Positions 1 to 13,086 of a DNA stretch of 64,000 bases are shown here, in pieces. Each line of letters opens with the position of its first letter. The stretch's first letter is position 1. Both the position numbers and the translations under genes were made by a program. Origin of the DNA: Lucifuga dentata (Eukaryota > Chordata > Actinopteri > Ophidiiformes > Bythitidae); the NCBI GenBank assembly GCA_014773175.1, contig VXCM01000285.1, positions 392,207-456,206 of the forward strand, given 5' to 3'. The notes under the pieces were generated by a model. It had not been told where the DNA came from and did no database searches. It was given only the letters and a program-made list of their open reading frames with translations.

Positions 1-1883
1 TACTGTAACACAGAGTGCTTTCCGAACTGTGGATTAGGGGTTGGCCTGGGAGTCCTGCTGAACTCTCCACACAGACACTACTATGAGCACACAATGGTGG
101 TCTTTCTCACCAAGACCTATTTAGCAGGTCTTCTGGGTAGTTCTTTCCATAAGACACCTCCTGAAAGCCACCACCTATAATCCCCTTGTTAACCAGCAGA
201 AGCTAGGAAAACAAAAATGTGATGGTTACACCACAAGGCGCTGTTTGATGGATGGAGAATGAGTGTGAGGGTGAATAACAGGACACAGTGGTCAGAGGGA
301 ATATGTTGTTAGCCTGAATTTTCTTAATATTCCAATTAAAGCATCCCTTAAATAGCTTCAAAGTAAATTCAAAGCTTCAAAAACTCAATTTCACATTAAC
401 ATCACACAATATAAACTCACGGTTTTTGTGGCTGCACCATTACATCACAAGATAGATTGTAGATGAGAAGGTAAACATTTGGCTCTTTACTGGAATTTGA
501 ATTAAAGTTATGTGCTTTTGAAACATGTTTCATTGAATAGATGTAGTGCTGAAGGATCTGGTGTGTACACTGAGGTAGTGACTGCATCTCAGCATCAAAT
601 ATTATGATGCTTTCCTTTCCTCCCCTCTTGATTTATAACCATTAGTGCCCACAGGCCTAGTAGAGGTAATATTGCCCAGGCTTCTTTATGTACCAGGCAA
701 TTGATTTACCCATCATTTTCATTAAGGCCACTGGAAATAAGACACAGAAAAGGAAAGAACACAGTGTATGACAGCTGAGCAGCAGCAGTGAGACTGGGAG
801 CCTATTTGGTTGTGCGGGGCAACAGTCAGATAATGGATGACGAGGCCTCTTGGAGCCAGCTGTTCCATTAGGTTTTGTTAATGCGGTCAGAGGAGGTTGG
901 CGTGGCTCATCCGCCTTCATATCCACTTTCAGAGCCGCTCACTCATTCTAGCCAATGGATTCGGCCCATCTCTCTGTCTGTTGCTCACTCCGTCTCCTTT
1001 CTAATATTCCACTGCTTCTCCGTCCTTTTCTATCCACCTCTCTTGTTTTCCTCACACCGTCTTTCTAATCCCCCCCTATTCCCATGATTCTTGGGAGGAC
1101 TAAAGTTGATCCATCTTGAGTTGCTGTTTCAGATTTAGTTGGTGGTTTTGCTACAGTATCATCACATTGTCGTTGCTCAAGTGTAAAGGGTACAAATTGT
1201 CTCTGTGAGGGATTTGCAGTTGATTCTCACTTTAGCAATTTCTTTAAAAACTATGTGATTGCCTTTTTTTTTTTTTTTTTTTTNTTTTTTTTTTTTTTTT
1301 TTTAGATGCTTTTCAAGTATGTCACTGCAGTGTACGACGTATGTGTGGCAAAGTGGGAACCACAGGCTTGTGAAATGAAGAGTTGCATGTGTCATGACCG
1401 AATTTCAGTACAGTGTGCTCTGTACATTTAGTGGGAGGAACACAGAGAAATTCATGAATGAAGACATGGGGTGANCAGCAGTTGTAATGATCTTCCGCTT
1501 CATGCTGGGAAAGTACTGTATGCATCATGACGGGAAAAGGTTCTTGTGTAATGTTTACCTTTGCCTCCCTGTCTTTCCATTTGTCTGTTATTTAAGGTCA
1601 GCATTCAGTTGTCACAGACTGCAAGTCGTCTATGTTTTTGTATTTTGTTAAAGGGAAATGGTCTGTGTTTGCCATCATATTGCAGGAAGACAGACATGCC
1701 AGTAGAGGTGAGAAAGGAGAGAAAGATCATTACTGCAACATGTTTAGTTTTCCGCTGTGATATTCAGGACATTTGGACTATCTCAGTTATTAAAACAGTC
1801 AAAGGTACCTGATAAAGATGTTACTTTGTGGCTGATAGAATCTTAAGAATGACTATGCTGACTGGATATGATGAAGGGTGAAT
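1..1883. other. Non-coding stretch, no gene seen
   Basis: Open frames here are short, and several exist only because of low-complexity sequence. I see no conserved domain, splice pattern or repeat family that I can name. The one clear structure is a poly-T tract interrupted by a single N at about 1264-1303. Confidence 0.6.
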
Positions 1884-2112
1884 AGTCACAGTCAAGTCAA
1901 GCCAAATCAAGTTTCTTTGTGTAGCCCGATATTGCAAACAATGTTTCAAAGGGCTTTTCAGAACCACACATCAATAGGTCTCAACCCAGCCCAAGCTCTC
2001 TATGAAGACAAGCACAACTCCCTAAAAAGACCTTCTCATATAAGAGGATTAAAAAAAAAAAAAAAAAAAAAATGGAGAAACCTCAAAAGAGACAATTCAG
2101 AGAAAGATTACT
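1884..2112 (+). repeat. Diverged copy of a dispersed fish repeat (class unsure)
   Basis: The stretch has the order of short blocks typical of a very common teleost dispersed repeat: a TTTCTTTGTGTAGCCC-like block, an 'AAGGGCTTTTCAG' block, 'ACAACTCCCTAAAAAGACC', an A-run (2050-2071), then 'TGGAGAAACCTCAAAAGAGA'. The short open frame through it has no recognisable protein. I recognise the pattern from general experience of fish genomes and cannot assign it to a named family without a library search. Confidence 0.4.
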
Positions 2113-2734
2113 TCTCCTGAGCAATAGAAGTTTGTACTTATATTGAGAAAGCAGTTTAACTGAAGGTTTACAAATTTATAAGAAATTTAGTACCAATTTC
2201 CAAAAAGGTATACTGTATAAAGAGTTTATCAGTTGTAATGAATGGTTAATATAGCATTTGTTAATGCTTTATCGATTGGAAATAAGCAGTAATGATTTAG
2301 CTCTTTAATTCATTATGAAGACCACTCTAATAGACAGTTTGACCCCTTTACTTCTAGAAAAAACATTTACACATGCAGATTCGATTTCATGAAAGGATCT
2401 TTTCACAAACTGGCAACCCAAATATTTTTCTAATTAATGGCTTATTACTGATCCAAAAAGCACTGGTAAATGATTTCTTAACCATGTTTCCTCCATCCCT
2501 CCAAAGTGAGAAAGTTTATAGTCTGAGCCGATGCCAGCAACCTTCCCCCCGTCATCCTGTCACACCCTTCTGCTTCATCCTTTTGCATCCCCACCAGAGT
2601 GACCCTGATTTCTCCTAGACCGAGGAGGCCTTCATTCCTTGCCTGTGCCTTCCTGTCATGTTTTCATCTGCCCGGCTGGTGGATCACAATGGGTGCCTGT
2701 GCCTGCAAAGCCTGCTCTGACCTTCTCCCTCACC

Positions 2735-2737
<3 letters not shown>

Positions 2738-2780
<43 letters not shown>

Positions 2781-2986
2781 CCCTCCTTCCTAGCTGAGCG
2801 GGAAGCTGCCTCTCTGACAGCCTAATAAATACAAAAACAAATTGCAGCAGGTTAGAAGTATGCAGTGTGGGCTGGAGCTGTTAGCGTAATGAACTTGGCT
2901 TCATGGAAATACAAGGCAATTAAACTCCCACGGTGCCTCCCTCTGGCTCAGACAGACAGACTGAGGAGGGGGTGTTGGAGAGACCC

Positions 2987-3027
<41 letters not shown>
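2738..3027. repeat. Paired (CT)n and (GA)n microsatellites in inverted arrangement
   Basis: A (CT)n tract of about 39 bp (2738-2776) is followed about 210 bp later by a (GA)n tract of the same length (2989-3027). The two are reverse complements and could pair in single-stranded DNA or RNA. The spacer has no recognised gene. Confidence 0.85.
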
Positions 3028-3028
<1 letters not shown>

Positions 3029-3697
3029 ATGGCAGAGTTGAAAGAGAGAATAGAGCCATTTAGCAGGCTCGCAGGTGTAGGAAGTGTGCTGACTGTGATT
3101 GAGCTTAAACACCAATTAGTCATGAGGCCGCCTTGTCCTGAGGTCATGTCAGTCCTACGGGAGCACTGTCCAACCATCACTCACCCTCCTGCTGTTTGTT
3201 TTGGTTGTTTGCCCGCCTGATTGGGCTGATTGCTGACTGATTGCCAGCCAGGTTTATGCCTTTCAGACGGTGAGAGTCCAACAGCTGAATCAAGAAGAGG
3301 TATGGTGTTGTGTGTTTACATATTTAGAGCTCTATGTCTGGTCATACGTTATACATTATAGTAGGCTGAGGCTTGGCCAAGCGTACAGACTGAATGTCCT
3401 GCCATGAAGAATCTCCCTCTGCCCTCAAACATAAACAGTTGGGTGGTGGGGAATTTGTTTTTCCTGTTCGATTCCAATTCCATTTTCTAAAATGTCAATG
3501 GTAAACATCAGAAAGTAAATGCTTCTCTCTAGTTTCACCACTGTTGATCAGATTTAAAACCCAAAATATTGACAAGAATGCAATGCGCTCACAAGACATG
3601 TTTTAGATCAGGACGGAGACTCCTTTTATTCCTCATTGTGAAGCTCTCATCCTCTTGTCATTACTACCCCATCTCTATCATATTCTTTTTGTTTGAT

Positions 3698-4550
3698 AAT
3701 AATAATAATAATAATAATCTTTATTTATATAGCATCTTTAAAAACAGAGTTCAGGAAGTGCTTTGATAACTATTAAAAGAACTAACAAAACAGACAAATC
3801 AACACAAAATAAAAAATAAGGCATTAAAAACAATACAGCAAACATTAAAAAATGAATAAAAAGCAAGCCTATAAAAATGGGCCTTGAGCTGTGATTTAAA
3901 AGCAGACACTGAATTGGCAAGCCTCAGATTATTCCAGAGTTTTGGGGCTCTTACTGCAAAGGCCTGATCACCTTTGGTTAGATTTGGTAATAGTAAGGAG
4001 GTTAGAGCCTGAGGATCTGAGGCTGCGTGCTGGCTCATGAAATGTTAACATGTCACAAATATAACTAGGAGCCAGATGTGAATGAGCTTTAAAAGTAATA
4101 AGAAGAATTTTAAAAGCAATTCTAAAATGAACAGGGAGCCAATGTAGGGATGCCAAGACAGGGGTGATGTGTTGCTGTCTGCTGGAACCAGTAAAAGCCG
4201 AGCTGCTGCATTCTGAACTTGTTGGAGGCGTAAGATTAATTTTTAATTAATGCCAGAAAGGAGGGAATTGCAATAAGTCTGGAGAAAATAAGCTGTGAAT
4301 GACCTTTTCAAGATTACTGTAGGAGAGCATGGGTTTAATTTTCACAATGGATCTGAGCTGGAAAAAGCAGGACCAGTTTTTTCACATACGGTTCAAAAGT
4401 CAAATCACAATCTAAGATTACAAGTTTCTGGCAGACAGTTTAACATTAATAGATAAAGGGCCAAGACCGTTGCTAATAAAATCACAGGAACTGGGAGAAC
4501 CAAAGAGAATTATTTCAGATTTTGAGCTATTAAGCTGATGGACCTGCTCA
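3698..4550 (-). mobile_element. L2-like LINE, degraded 3' part of the reverse transcriptase ORF
   Basis: Read on the minus strand, the fragment shows in order pieces typical of the C-terminal half of fish L2-clade reverse transcriptases: 'LNSSKSEIILFG' (about 4545-4510), 'FFQLRSIVKIKPMLSYSNL' (about 4370-4310), a 'YCNSLLSG' block (about 4280), 'LRLQQVQNAAARLL' (about 4240-4190), 'ASLHWLPVHFRIAFKILL' (about 4155-4100), 'LAPSYICDML', then 'FAVRAPKLWNNL' (about 3960). The blocks lie in different frames, so the ORF is broken by several indels. The 3' end is a CTTTATTTATATAGCATC-type tail followed by a (TAA)n tract at 3698-3719, typical for such elements. The 5' part is missing. Clade assignment is from motif recognition, not a search; a related CR1/Rex-type LINE is the alternative. 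Confidence 0.8.
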
Positions 4551-4559
4551 GAAAACCCA

Positions 4560-6050
4560 GACCTGAATACAACATTTTCAGGCTTGTTGGCTTAGGCTTG
4601 CCAAAGGAACACAAATTCACCACAAAATGACTCCTGCAATGCACTGAATATCACAATTTGATGACATTGGATACATCAAGGTAGGAATTTTGTTAAAGAT
4701 TCATCTAAAAAGTGTGGTTTTACATTACAATCTAAACACAGATTTACTTAATTACCCCTCTTTCCCAGTCATCATTCACTCATCCACTCAGCAGAATTCA
4801 AATCAAGAGGCAGAATCAAATCTGAGATGCTGATCTGCTCCAATCAGGAAGCCTGATCTCAGGACTTTTGCAATATCTGGTTTATAATAGGCCCAGCTGC
4901 TGTGGGGATGATGCTGAAGATTGATTGGACTGTTGGAGACTTTGGTCCCTTCCATCCCTGTCACTGGGTGATGGAATGTAAGATGGAAGTCCCATATCAC
5001 AACCTGGTTGCCATGGTGTCATAACATCATACTCTGTTTTCTGAGCAGTTATTCTCTATGATCCTCCATTGTCATGGATTCTTTGTTTGTTATGAATATA
5101 AATATTGACTGGAGTTTGCCACCTGCACGAAAGTAAAGGAGCAAAGGGGGGNGGGGGGGGGGGGGGACATGAAATTCTAGTGAGCTGTCAGGAAGTAATC
5201 TGGACCGGGGCTCGCAGGAGAGAGGGAATGATTTCCTTCTGCTTCTGTTTGCACTCACACAGAGATTTGCGTGAAACCAGTCCTTCCCACCACATGGCTC
5301 ACACGCTCTCTCTGCATATCTCAATACTGACCCACAGCTTATCGATCTAGCTGCTCACACTGCATCAGCGAGGGGCGTTAACCCAATCTCTCCAAGCAAA
5401 CATAAAACAGCTGTGCTGCCAACTTTCATAAAGCCAACTGACCACCTCTGTGAAAAGCATCTCCCTGGCTGCATTCAAGATGGTGGAGATGTCCTTTGGT
5501 TTTGAGGAGCTCAAATCTTGTGGCTTTGAAGCTTCCAGGAAGCTCTTCTCTCACACAGCATTGATAACACACAGGCTTTAGGGCAAAATCAGACACATCT
5601 GTTCGCTGTCTGCAGGAAATGAAGAAATAATGGCGAAATTAAATGTCAGCATGTAATGAGACTGGATCAGGCTGCAACTGATGTTTAATTTTATATATAA
5701 TACTTATTACAATATCCCAATGATTGGTTGAGTGTCACCGTGAAACTATGTGAGCGTTCAATTTTAATTAAAATATGAATATTTAAGTTAAGAGGTGTAC
5801 ACCCAATACTGACATCCATTATGTACATCATCATTAGATATAACAAGATAGGAGATACTGTACAATATCATACAAATCATAGCAGTTATTTTTTATTCAT
5901 ACCACTGTCTGCCTAAGCGGATACTGGTTTTATATAAAAGTACAATTCAGAGAGACGGTGCTGCTTCTCTGTCCATATGGCTGAATCCCAGAAGAGACTG
6001 TGATGTGGATCTGACACGATCCACTTCATCATCCCCACAGGTCATCTATC
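4560..6050. other. Non-coding stretch, no gene seen
   Basis: No supported gene. A poly-G tract containing a single N lies at about 5145-5166. The rest is unremarkable unique-looking sequence. Confidence 0.5.
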
Positions 6051-6177
6051 ACCACTGACAGGCCGAGGAGCAGTGTCAGGCTGGCCAGGAGCCCGAGGAG
6101 ATTTGGGGGGGGANACCACTGACAGGCCGAGGAGCAGTGTCAGGCTGGCCAGGAGCCCGAGGAGATTTGGGGGGGGA
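6051..6177. repeat. 62-bp direct duplication either side of one N (likely assembly artefact)
   Basis: The sequence starting ACCACTGACAGGCCGAGG at 6051-6112 is repeated at 6115-6177, separated only by a few bases and an N at 6114. Both copies end in a G-run. The identity and the N exactly at the junction suggest two contig ends that overlap but were not merged. Confidence 0.85.
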
Positions 6178-6547
6178 CTGTGCTCTGAGTGCCCCACAGG
6201 GTGCTTCTACCCACATGTACTTCAGAAGACTTCTTGTAGTGCCGTGCAGTGATTAATTCAACCTGTCCTGTGACAGACTGAGAAAAACAGAAAATGCAGG
6301 GTGACCAACGCAACGATCACACTGGAAGATGGCCTGAGCGATCTGAATCCAGGGTGTTAGCATGGAAACACGCAGCTCCTACTTTTTTACAGGATATAAA
6401 CTGGGAAGAAGAGATATGAGGGAAACAATTCAACAATCTTTGATGGCCTTAAAAATCTTAAAAATGGGAAGGTTCCGCCATTGTAGTGGATCAGTGGAGG
6501 AAAGCAGCAGCGGAGGATTATTTAATACTGTCAAGTCACGCCTGCAC

Positions 6548-6760
6548 TGTAAAATGTGACAAGTTGATCTTATACTTAAAAAAAAAATCTAGGAAACTGA
6601 TTGCCTTGAAAAGGGTAAGTAAATATAACTATATAGTCTTAAGTTTAAGCAGACAAAATAAACATAACTTAAGACTAATGGTTATATTAATTTACCTTTT
6701 TCAAGGCAATCAGCTTCTTAGGTTTTTTTTTTAAGTAAGATCATCTTGTCACATTTTACA
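6548..6760. mobile_element. Fold-back (MITE-like) element, about 213 bp
   Basis: The whole interval is a long imperfect palindrome. The left arm runs TGTAAAATGTGACAAG, then a GATCTTA/ACTTAAAA block, then CTGATTGCCTTGAAAA. The right arm is its reverse complement with few mismatches, and the centre is near 6654. Arms of roughly 100 bp with no coding capacity fit a non-autonomous DNA transposon. I could not find a clean target-site duplication, so the superfamily is left open. The overlapping short ORFs are products of the palindrome, not genes. Confidence 0.75.
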
Positions 6761-9700
6761 ATATGTTGCATCAAAATAAATATTCAGTAATTTAGTAATT
6801 AGTAAGTCTAGTACTTTTAATAAATTTTGAAATTTAGTAATGCCAAGAATAAGACTGAAAGAAAACTTTGAATAAATGCTGGTTTTGGAATGAATGAAAC
6901 TGGGAGAGGGGGCTTAAAACAATTTATATCTGTAAGTATGCTTGTTCACCCAAATGTGCATGTGTATTTATGTAAGTGTGTATCTTTGTGAGAGTGTGTG
7001 ATCGTGTGTGTGTGTAGCCGTACTGCTCTCCCACTTGTTTCGGCAAGCGGTGGCGTGTCATCCAGATGTGGCAGCTAGAGTTCAGCTGGTCCTGCAAATT
7101 TTCCCTCTGAGCTCCTTACCAGACTGGATTTCTGCAAAGAAACGTGTGTGTTTGTGTGCGTGTCTTTGTCTCTTCCTCCCCTTGGCCACATCTCCCTCTC
7201 CTCTTCCATCTGTCCTGTTTTTTTTCTTTCTATCCTTCTCCGTTGTATTACTTCCTCTTCCCTTTATCCTCGTCCTCATTTTCTCTCTGCCTTTGTCCTC
7301 TGTCCTTTTGGAAGCCAGACTGCGGTTGAATTTTCTACATCCTCACTTGCATATGATTATCTAATTCAGACCTACTGTGCTGTATTATGGAGAACAAATC
7401 TTTCTCCCTTTTGGTTAAATTACTATATGTTTTTTCCTCCATGTCCAGATTTATAGTTACATTTGATGTCTTTATGTGCTCATGCTTGACTTTTCTGGTA
7501 CATTAATCATTAAAATCCTATGTAATTCATTGCGTTAGATAGAATTGAGGAGTGAGTGTTTTCAGAGGGAACAAATCTGCTGCTGTTTAATTCCTTGGCT
7601 GAGGTACAGCTGACTTTATATCTGACAAATATGGGAAAGAATCATGTGAGAACTTTAACAGAGATCTGCCTGAGCAATGTGCAGCACACACCATCCTTCT
7701 TTTTAACAGCTTACAGAGAAAGTTCCTGTGGTTTAGGGAACATACGTGTCCACTTTCACTGAAAAGAGTGATCTACATGCTACTGTAGATCTCTGTGTAT
7801 GTGTGTGTGTGTGTATGTCTGCATTACTTTGTCTATCTCTGCCTAACATTTAAAAGCACTTGAGTGCAGCCGTGGAAGAATACTCAAATTCTTTACCTAA
7901 AGATTTACCTAAAATTGCTCATACTGCAACAGAAGAAAAATGCTTTTTCATGAACGGCAAGTGTGAACATTGTTGGCTCTCCAATGTTGGACAGTTTGGA
8001 ATAAAATAATGAAAATATTGGAATGAAAAAAAAGTCCAAATTTGAAGTTACAGTCTGTCATTCAAAATTAGAGATACAGGGTTTTTCTACCGTGAAAAAC
8101 CTTGTGTCCATAGGATTACACACGTCTATAGAGTAAATTCTCTGGCCTCTTTTCCTTCCTACAACATTTAGGTAATGTATAATCCATAAACCTAAAACAA
8201 AGTTGAGATATAACATTTATCTGAAAACAGCAATATTTCCCCTCGAAATGTTATTGACTCAAAATGTTATTGACTTCCTCACAGTGGAAATGCTAAAGTA
8301 CATTCACCTAAAAACTACAGTAATTTACTGGAAATAAAGGCTGTTCTAACAGTGACTAAAGTTATGCAGTATTGTCTTAAATGGACCTAATTTATAATTT
8401 GCTTTAATGTAGGAAAAACTGGTCTTCAAATATATTTGGATTCAAGACTTGAGCATCAAACAAAATACTGACAAGCTCCAAAGTGATTTTAGTTCCAAGC
8501 AGTTTATCCATAGAGGGAAAGCACAGCAAGACCAAAAAAAAAAAAAAAAACAAAAAAAAATCTCTCAAAAATGTTTAAGTCGTGTTTTCACAAGGGCTTT
8601 GACACATGGATTAGAGAGCTTCACGTGAGCTACAAGGAACAAGGAGTGAACTACACTGTGTATAAACCCAGAAACGATAAACATTAGAAAAAAACCTCTT
8701 TCATCAATATCATTATTCATCTGTGGCTATAAAGCTTGCCTGTGTGAAGAGGCGAGTTCTGGTTTGATCTGGAAACAGGATGTGGGCAGGAGAACTCGGC
8801 ATCGGCCACATGCCTTGGAACCTCTGGAGCTCATTTGCATAGGTTATGTGTATGTGTGTCTGTGTGTGTTTACATTTGTGTGCATAAGTGTGTGTTTATA
8901 CCAGTGTTTGGGCTGTAGCTAGGTGTCCAATGACCAAACTGCATGTGTGACTGTGCACTTGTGCGTGTATATGCTTGCAAATGTTTGGATCATGCCTCTA
9001 TTTAGTGAAATGGTTGTGTATCTCAGTCTGTGTGTGCATAAATGTGTGTGTTCCTTCTTCCGTTTCTTGCGTAGGCTTCCATTCCCAGCACAGCACCATC
9101 CATGGCATCCCCGCTGGCACTGTCTTCAGCCCACCCTGGAACAGTCACAGACAGGCAGCCAGGCTGTCTGTCTCCCTCAGTCTGTCGTCAGCCCGCACTA
9201 CAGCCTCACCTCTTGATCTTTCTGGCAGTATATGGTATGGTTCAAAATCAAAACATAAAGAATAAAACATTCATTCTAACAAGTGATGACATCTTGCAAT
9301 GGTTTTATTTAAAAAGTAAAAATTAAAATTAAAATATTAATCAAAAAATACATTTAAATTTATATTAAACATTAAAAAATTAAATAAATTAAATAAGTTA
9401 AATAAATATTAACAAATTAAAATTAAAAATTAGTTCAAGTGGCAAAAAGTCAGTATTTGACATTAACTTAAAACTGACACAACACTCCTCTAGAATTACA
9501 GCAGATTTTGTCACTTGATTCAAGAAAATATTTTACATTGAAAACAATAAATGGCTTTACAATGAGCATTGATATACTAGCAAACAAGGCCAGGTCATGC
9601 AAATGATGCATGACATCGTGTAAAAAAAAAAAAAGGGAAAGCATGCAGTGGAACTCTGTTCTGCTTGGTGAATGTTTGATTTTGATCACTAGCAATGAGG

Positions 9701-11996
9701 CTTCGATGCCAGTCTGTGACCCTGCTGCATAGCTGTAGCCTGTCAGAGTCTTCTGGAAAGTTCAAATGCATAAACAAACAAACAAGGGAAGGAAAATGTG
9801 AGAAAATATGAGCAGGCAAACATGAGCACCTTGGCCTGAGTAATGAGCTAGCAGAGCTAGAAGAGCTCCCTTCGCCACGGTGATGGATGGCTTGTTTTGT
9901 GCTGAGAAAGCATCATCTGCATGATCTGTGATTAATGTTATTATGTGACTTCTGTTTTCATTCTGGGAAGCTTTTCTCTTGTAACTGCTGATGGATTTTC
10001 AGTATCTCTCAGTGTGCAGTGATTTCTTGCAATGATTTGTTCTCTTGGTGACTTGGTGGTTTGCTACTTTTGAAGTGTATCCCAAGTGTGTCACTTGTTA
10101 GAATAAAAGTAGTTCAGCTCATCAAGAAAACTGGCCCTATAAAATCAGAAGCAATTAAAAGACGCTGAATTTGTGCAATGAAATGATAGATGACACTGAT
10201 AAGAGCAACTGTGAGTTATGAAAACAACAGACAGCTCCAAGAACATTGCAGGGATTGCAGTTCTCCTCCTCCAAACTGCTCCTGTTAGACATTATCTTCA
10301 AAAAGAACACAGGGGTGTAATAAATGAATGTTATGTCTGGACATGCAATGCTTTTTGAAACGTAGTCCAATCTTTGTTGTTGGCCTCTAATCATCCAGAG
10401 CAAAAACAAGAAGGGCTCTATTTCTAACTTACAGGGATTTAACCACAAAGATACCCTTAGTCTCAATCATTCCTCCTCTTCTTGTATATTCTGATGTGCA
10501 TTACTGGCATTGAACTTTACTTCATCATACCACACTAGTGACAGAAGAACACAAAGCTTTATTAATGGAAAATGCTCCATTACACATAAACCTTCTGGAT
10601 CTGAAGTACAAGTACTCAATGTGAAAAGTGGTCCTTATTTGAGAGTTTACAGTAATTTCTGGCCCATTAATATGGATCTGGAACATGATGCAAAAATAGT
10701 GAAAATCCCCAGATTTAGAGGTTTTTCATCTTAGAGTTTAATTTAATGAATTAATTAAATTGATATTTCAATTAACCAATTAATCTAAAAAAAAAAAAAA
10801 AAANAAAAAAAAAAAAAAAAGCCATCTTGGAGATCCAAGGTTTGTCACCTGCTGGCGTGAAATCTCCAGTTTTGTGGATTTTTATCCCTTCAGGTCACTT
10901 ACAGTATTACAAGCTCATTTACACTACAGCAAATTCTCCAAACCTCCTGTCTAACTTTTCTAAAACTCTTGAGATGATAAAATTGCAATTGAGCTATAAC
11001 GAGACTAGACTAAGAAAACTAAGGTTTTTTTTTTTTGTTTGTTTTTTTACCAAGCAACAGCAATATTTCACCAGTTTCTTTCATTTAAAAGTCTTAATCT
11101 GCAAAGTAATCAGAAATTGCAGGCTTCAGGTAAATACAGTAGAGTACAAAATACATTTCCCAGTGTACTTGAGTATAGTTTGAGTAAATGTACTTTTAAA
11201 TTCCAAGTTACATGCTTCATCTCGAACAGAACAATTTGTATGAGAGGTCATTTTCAAAGACATTTCAACAGAACAGTTTTGAACACTTTGGCCATTATGA
11301 GGAACAAGGAAGAAATGTGTCATTTTCTACAGACCGGATGATCTTCGTAGCCACGTGGCCACTGTGTCTTCTATGCGTCAGATTTACTGGCCAAGTTCAC
11401 AACCATAATGTGGCGCCTGCTGATGAATCACTGTTACCAAACTCTGGCTTTGCTGAGATTGTGATTTATTGGGTTGAACACACTGGTGTCTTTTGAGTCA
11501 ATACTTGTGTGGCTTTCAAACACAGGAAATTGAGCTTTTCATGTATTTCTCTGCTACGGAAAGGAAGCTGAAACTTGTTTGAGATCTATAGATTTTTCCT
11601 GTGGTCCATCATGATATACTGCGATAATATGCTTTTTTTTTGTTTGTTTGTTTTTTACTACTTTGTCATTAACTGAATGATTACAGCTTGTTTTCTAGCT
11701 ATTGTTTCATTGATCCTACATATCTTGGCAGTGGCACACTAGACCATAAGTTCAATAATAGTGGGTAAACACAAGGCATGCAGAGAAACACAATCGATGC
11801 CTCTCTGCCTCTAGAAATATGATCCTACACCTGGACTCCTTCAAACTATCCCAGCACCTCCACGAAAAACCAAAAGAGAAAGTGTCTCTTTAAGGGATAA
11901 CTCACAGAGGAAAGAGAAAAGCGGCAAAGAAAGGAGAGGAGGTGTGTGTATGCATACGTGTACATGTCAAACTGACAGACACATCTACTTGGGAGG

Positions 11997-12006
<10 letters not shown>
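6761..12006. other. Non-coding stretch with low-complexity tracts
   Basis: No gene recognised. Visible structures are a (GT)n tract near 7798-7816, an A-run at 8534-8561, a strongly AT-rich TTAAAT-type stretch at about 9310-9432, a poly-A tract with an N at about 10784-10820, and a T-run at 11024-11048. Open frames of 60-118 codons here are unrelated to any family I know. Confidence 0.5.
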
Positions 12007-12032
<26 letters not shown>

Positions 12033-12206
12033 ATGAAGAGACAGCATTGCATTAGGCACTAAGAGCCTTTCCTTTCTCGCTAAAGGCTAATGCAATTGCC
12101 ACAATAAGAGTGTCTCAACGGAGGCTGTAAAAAAACAAGAGGGGAATGAAAGAGGAGAGGCAGGAGGGAGGGAAGAATGGAGGGGGAGAGAGAGAGAGAG
12201 AGAGAG
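12007..12206. repeat. Two short (GA)n microsatellites
   Basis: (GA)n-rich tracts lie at about 12007-12032 and 12186-12206, with purine-rich sequence between and after them. They precede the large CT/GA junction at 12307. Confidence 0.8.
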
Positions 12207-12303
12207 GTAGAAAAGAGAGAGAGGAGGGAGGGAAGAAGGAGAACTGGTAGCACTGCCTCCAGACTCTCATATGGACAGTGGATCTCTTGGGATAACTGGT
12301 TGA

Positions 12304-12306
<3 letters not shown>

Positions 12307-12365
<59 letters not shown>

Positions 12366-12366
12366 N

Positions 12367-12429
<63 letters not shown>
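12307..12429. repeat. (TC)n joined head-on to (GA)n at a single N
   Basis: About 59 bp of (TC)n (12307-12365) meets about 63 bp of (GA)n (12367-12429) at one N (12366), forming an almost perfect giant palindrome. A true CT/GA mirror is possible, but the N at the exact switch point makes an assembly join of two repeat ends more likely. All long ORFs through it (SLSL.../ERER...) are artefacts of the dinucleotide repeat. Confidence 0.9.
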
Positions 12430-12431
<2 letters not shown>

Positions 12432-13028
12432 CCAGTAGCATGCAGGCAGCAGTTACCAGCCAGCTGGCTGGGTGTGTTAACTCCACATCTGACCTCTATG
12501 GGAACAGAGCAGCCTCCTCTCCTCTCATCTTGGCAAGCTGTGGGAACATAGGGGCAGATCTTAATTTTTCCCTCTGCTGTCGAACTCTGGAAACAGCCTG
12601 GATGGAGCAGCACATGACAGGAAGGACATCAGCCTTGGCAGCAAGACCTCATCTGCAGCTCTTGGTGTTGAGGGTTGCACTGCCGACTGTTTTTGGATCT
12701 GAAGTGGCACAGTTGCCACAGCCTGCCATTCGCACTCTGACCACCATGCAGCTGTCTAGTCAGTCACTTTTTAGCCAATCAGATTGTGAGGTAGCCAGCC
12801 AGGGTGGAAGTCGGGCAGTGGAGTCCATCCTATAGGTCAACTCGGCTTTGTTCATATCCTCATCTGAACTCTGAGGTGACTTACCTTACTGAGTATCAAC
12901 AGCAGACCTGTGGGCTTGGTGAGTGACAAACACCCCTCTCTGTCTCACACACATTTTCTCATTTTAGCTTTTTCCTAATTCTGGGTGTTTTACTTTCTGT
13001 TTTCAAATTGTATTAATTTTGCCTCATT

Positions 13029-13030
<2 letters not shown>

Positions 13031-13083
<53 letters not shown>
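13031..13083. repeat. (TC)n microsatellite
   Basis: An uninterrupted TC dinucleotide run of about 53 bp. The minus-strand 'RERER' open frame over it is not a gene. Confidence 0.95.

Positions 13084-13086
<3 letters not shown>

Noticed and set aside
3466..3475. GTTCGATTCC, a tRNA B-box-like motif
   Set aside because: No A-box at the right distance and no acceptor stem pairing.
12080..12613. Long open frames on both strands across 12.1-12.6 kb
   Set aside because: They exist only because (TC)n/(GA)n lacks stop codons, and they cross an N.
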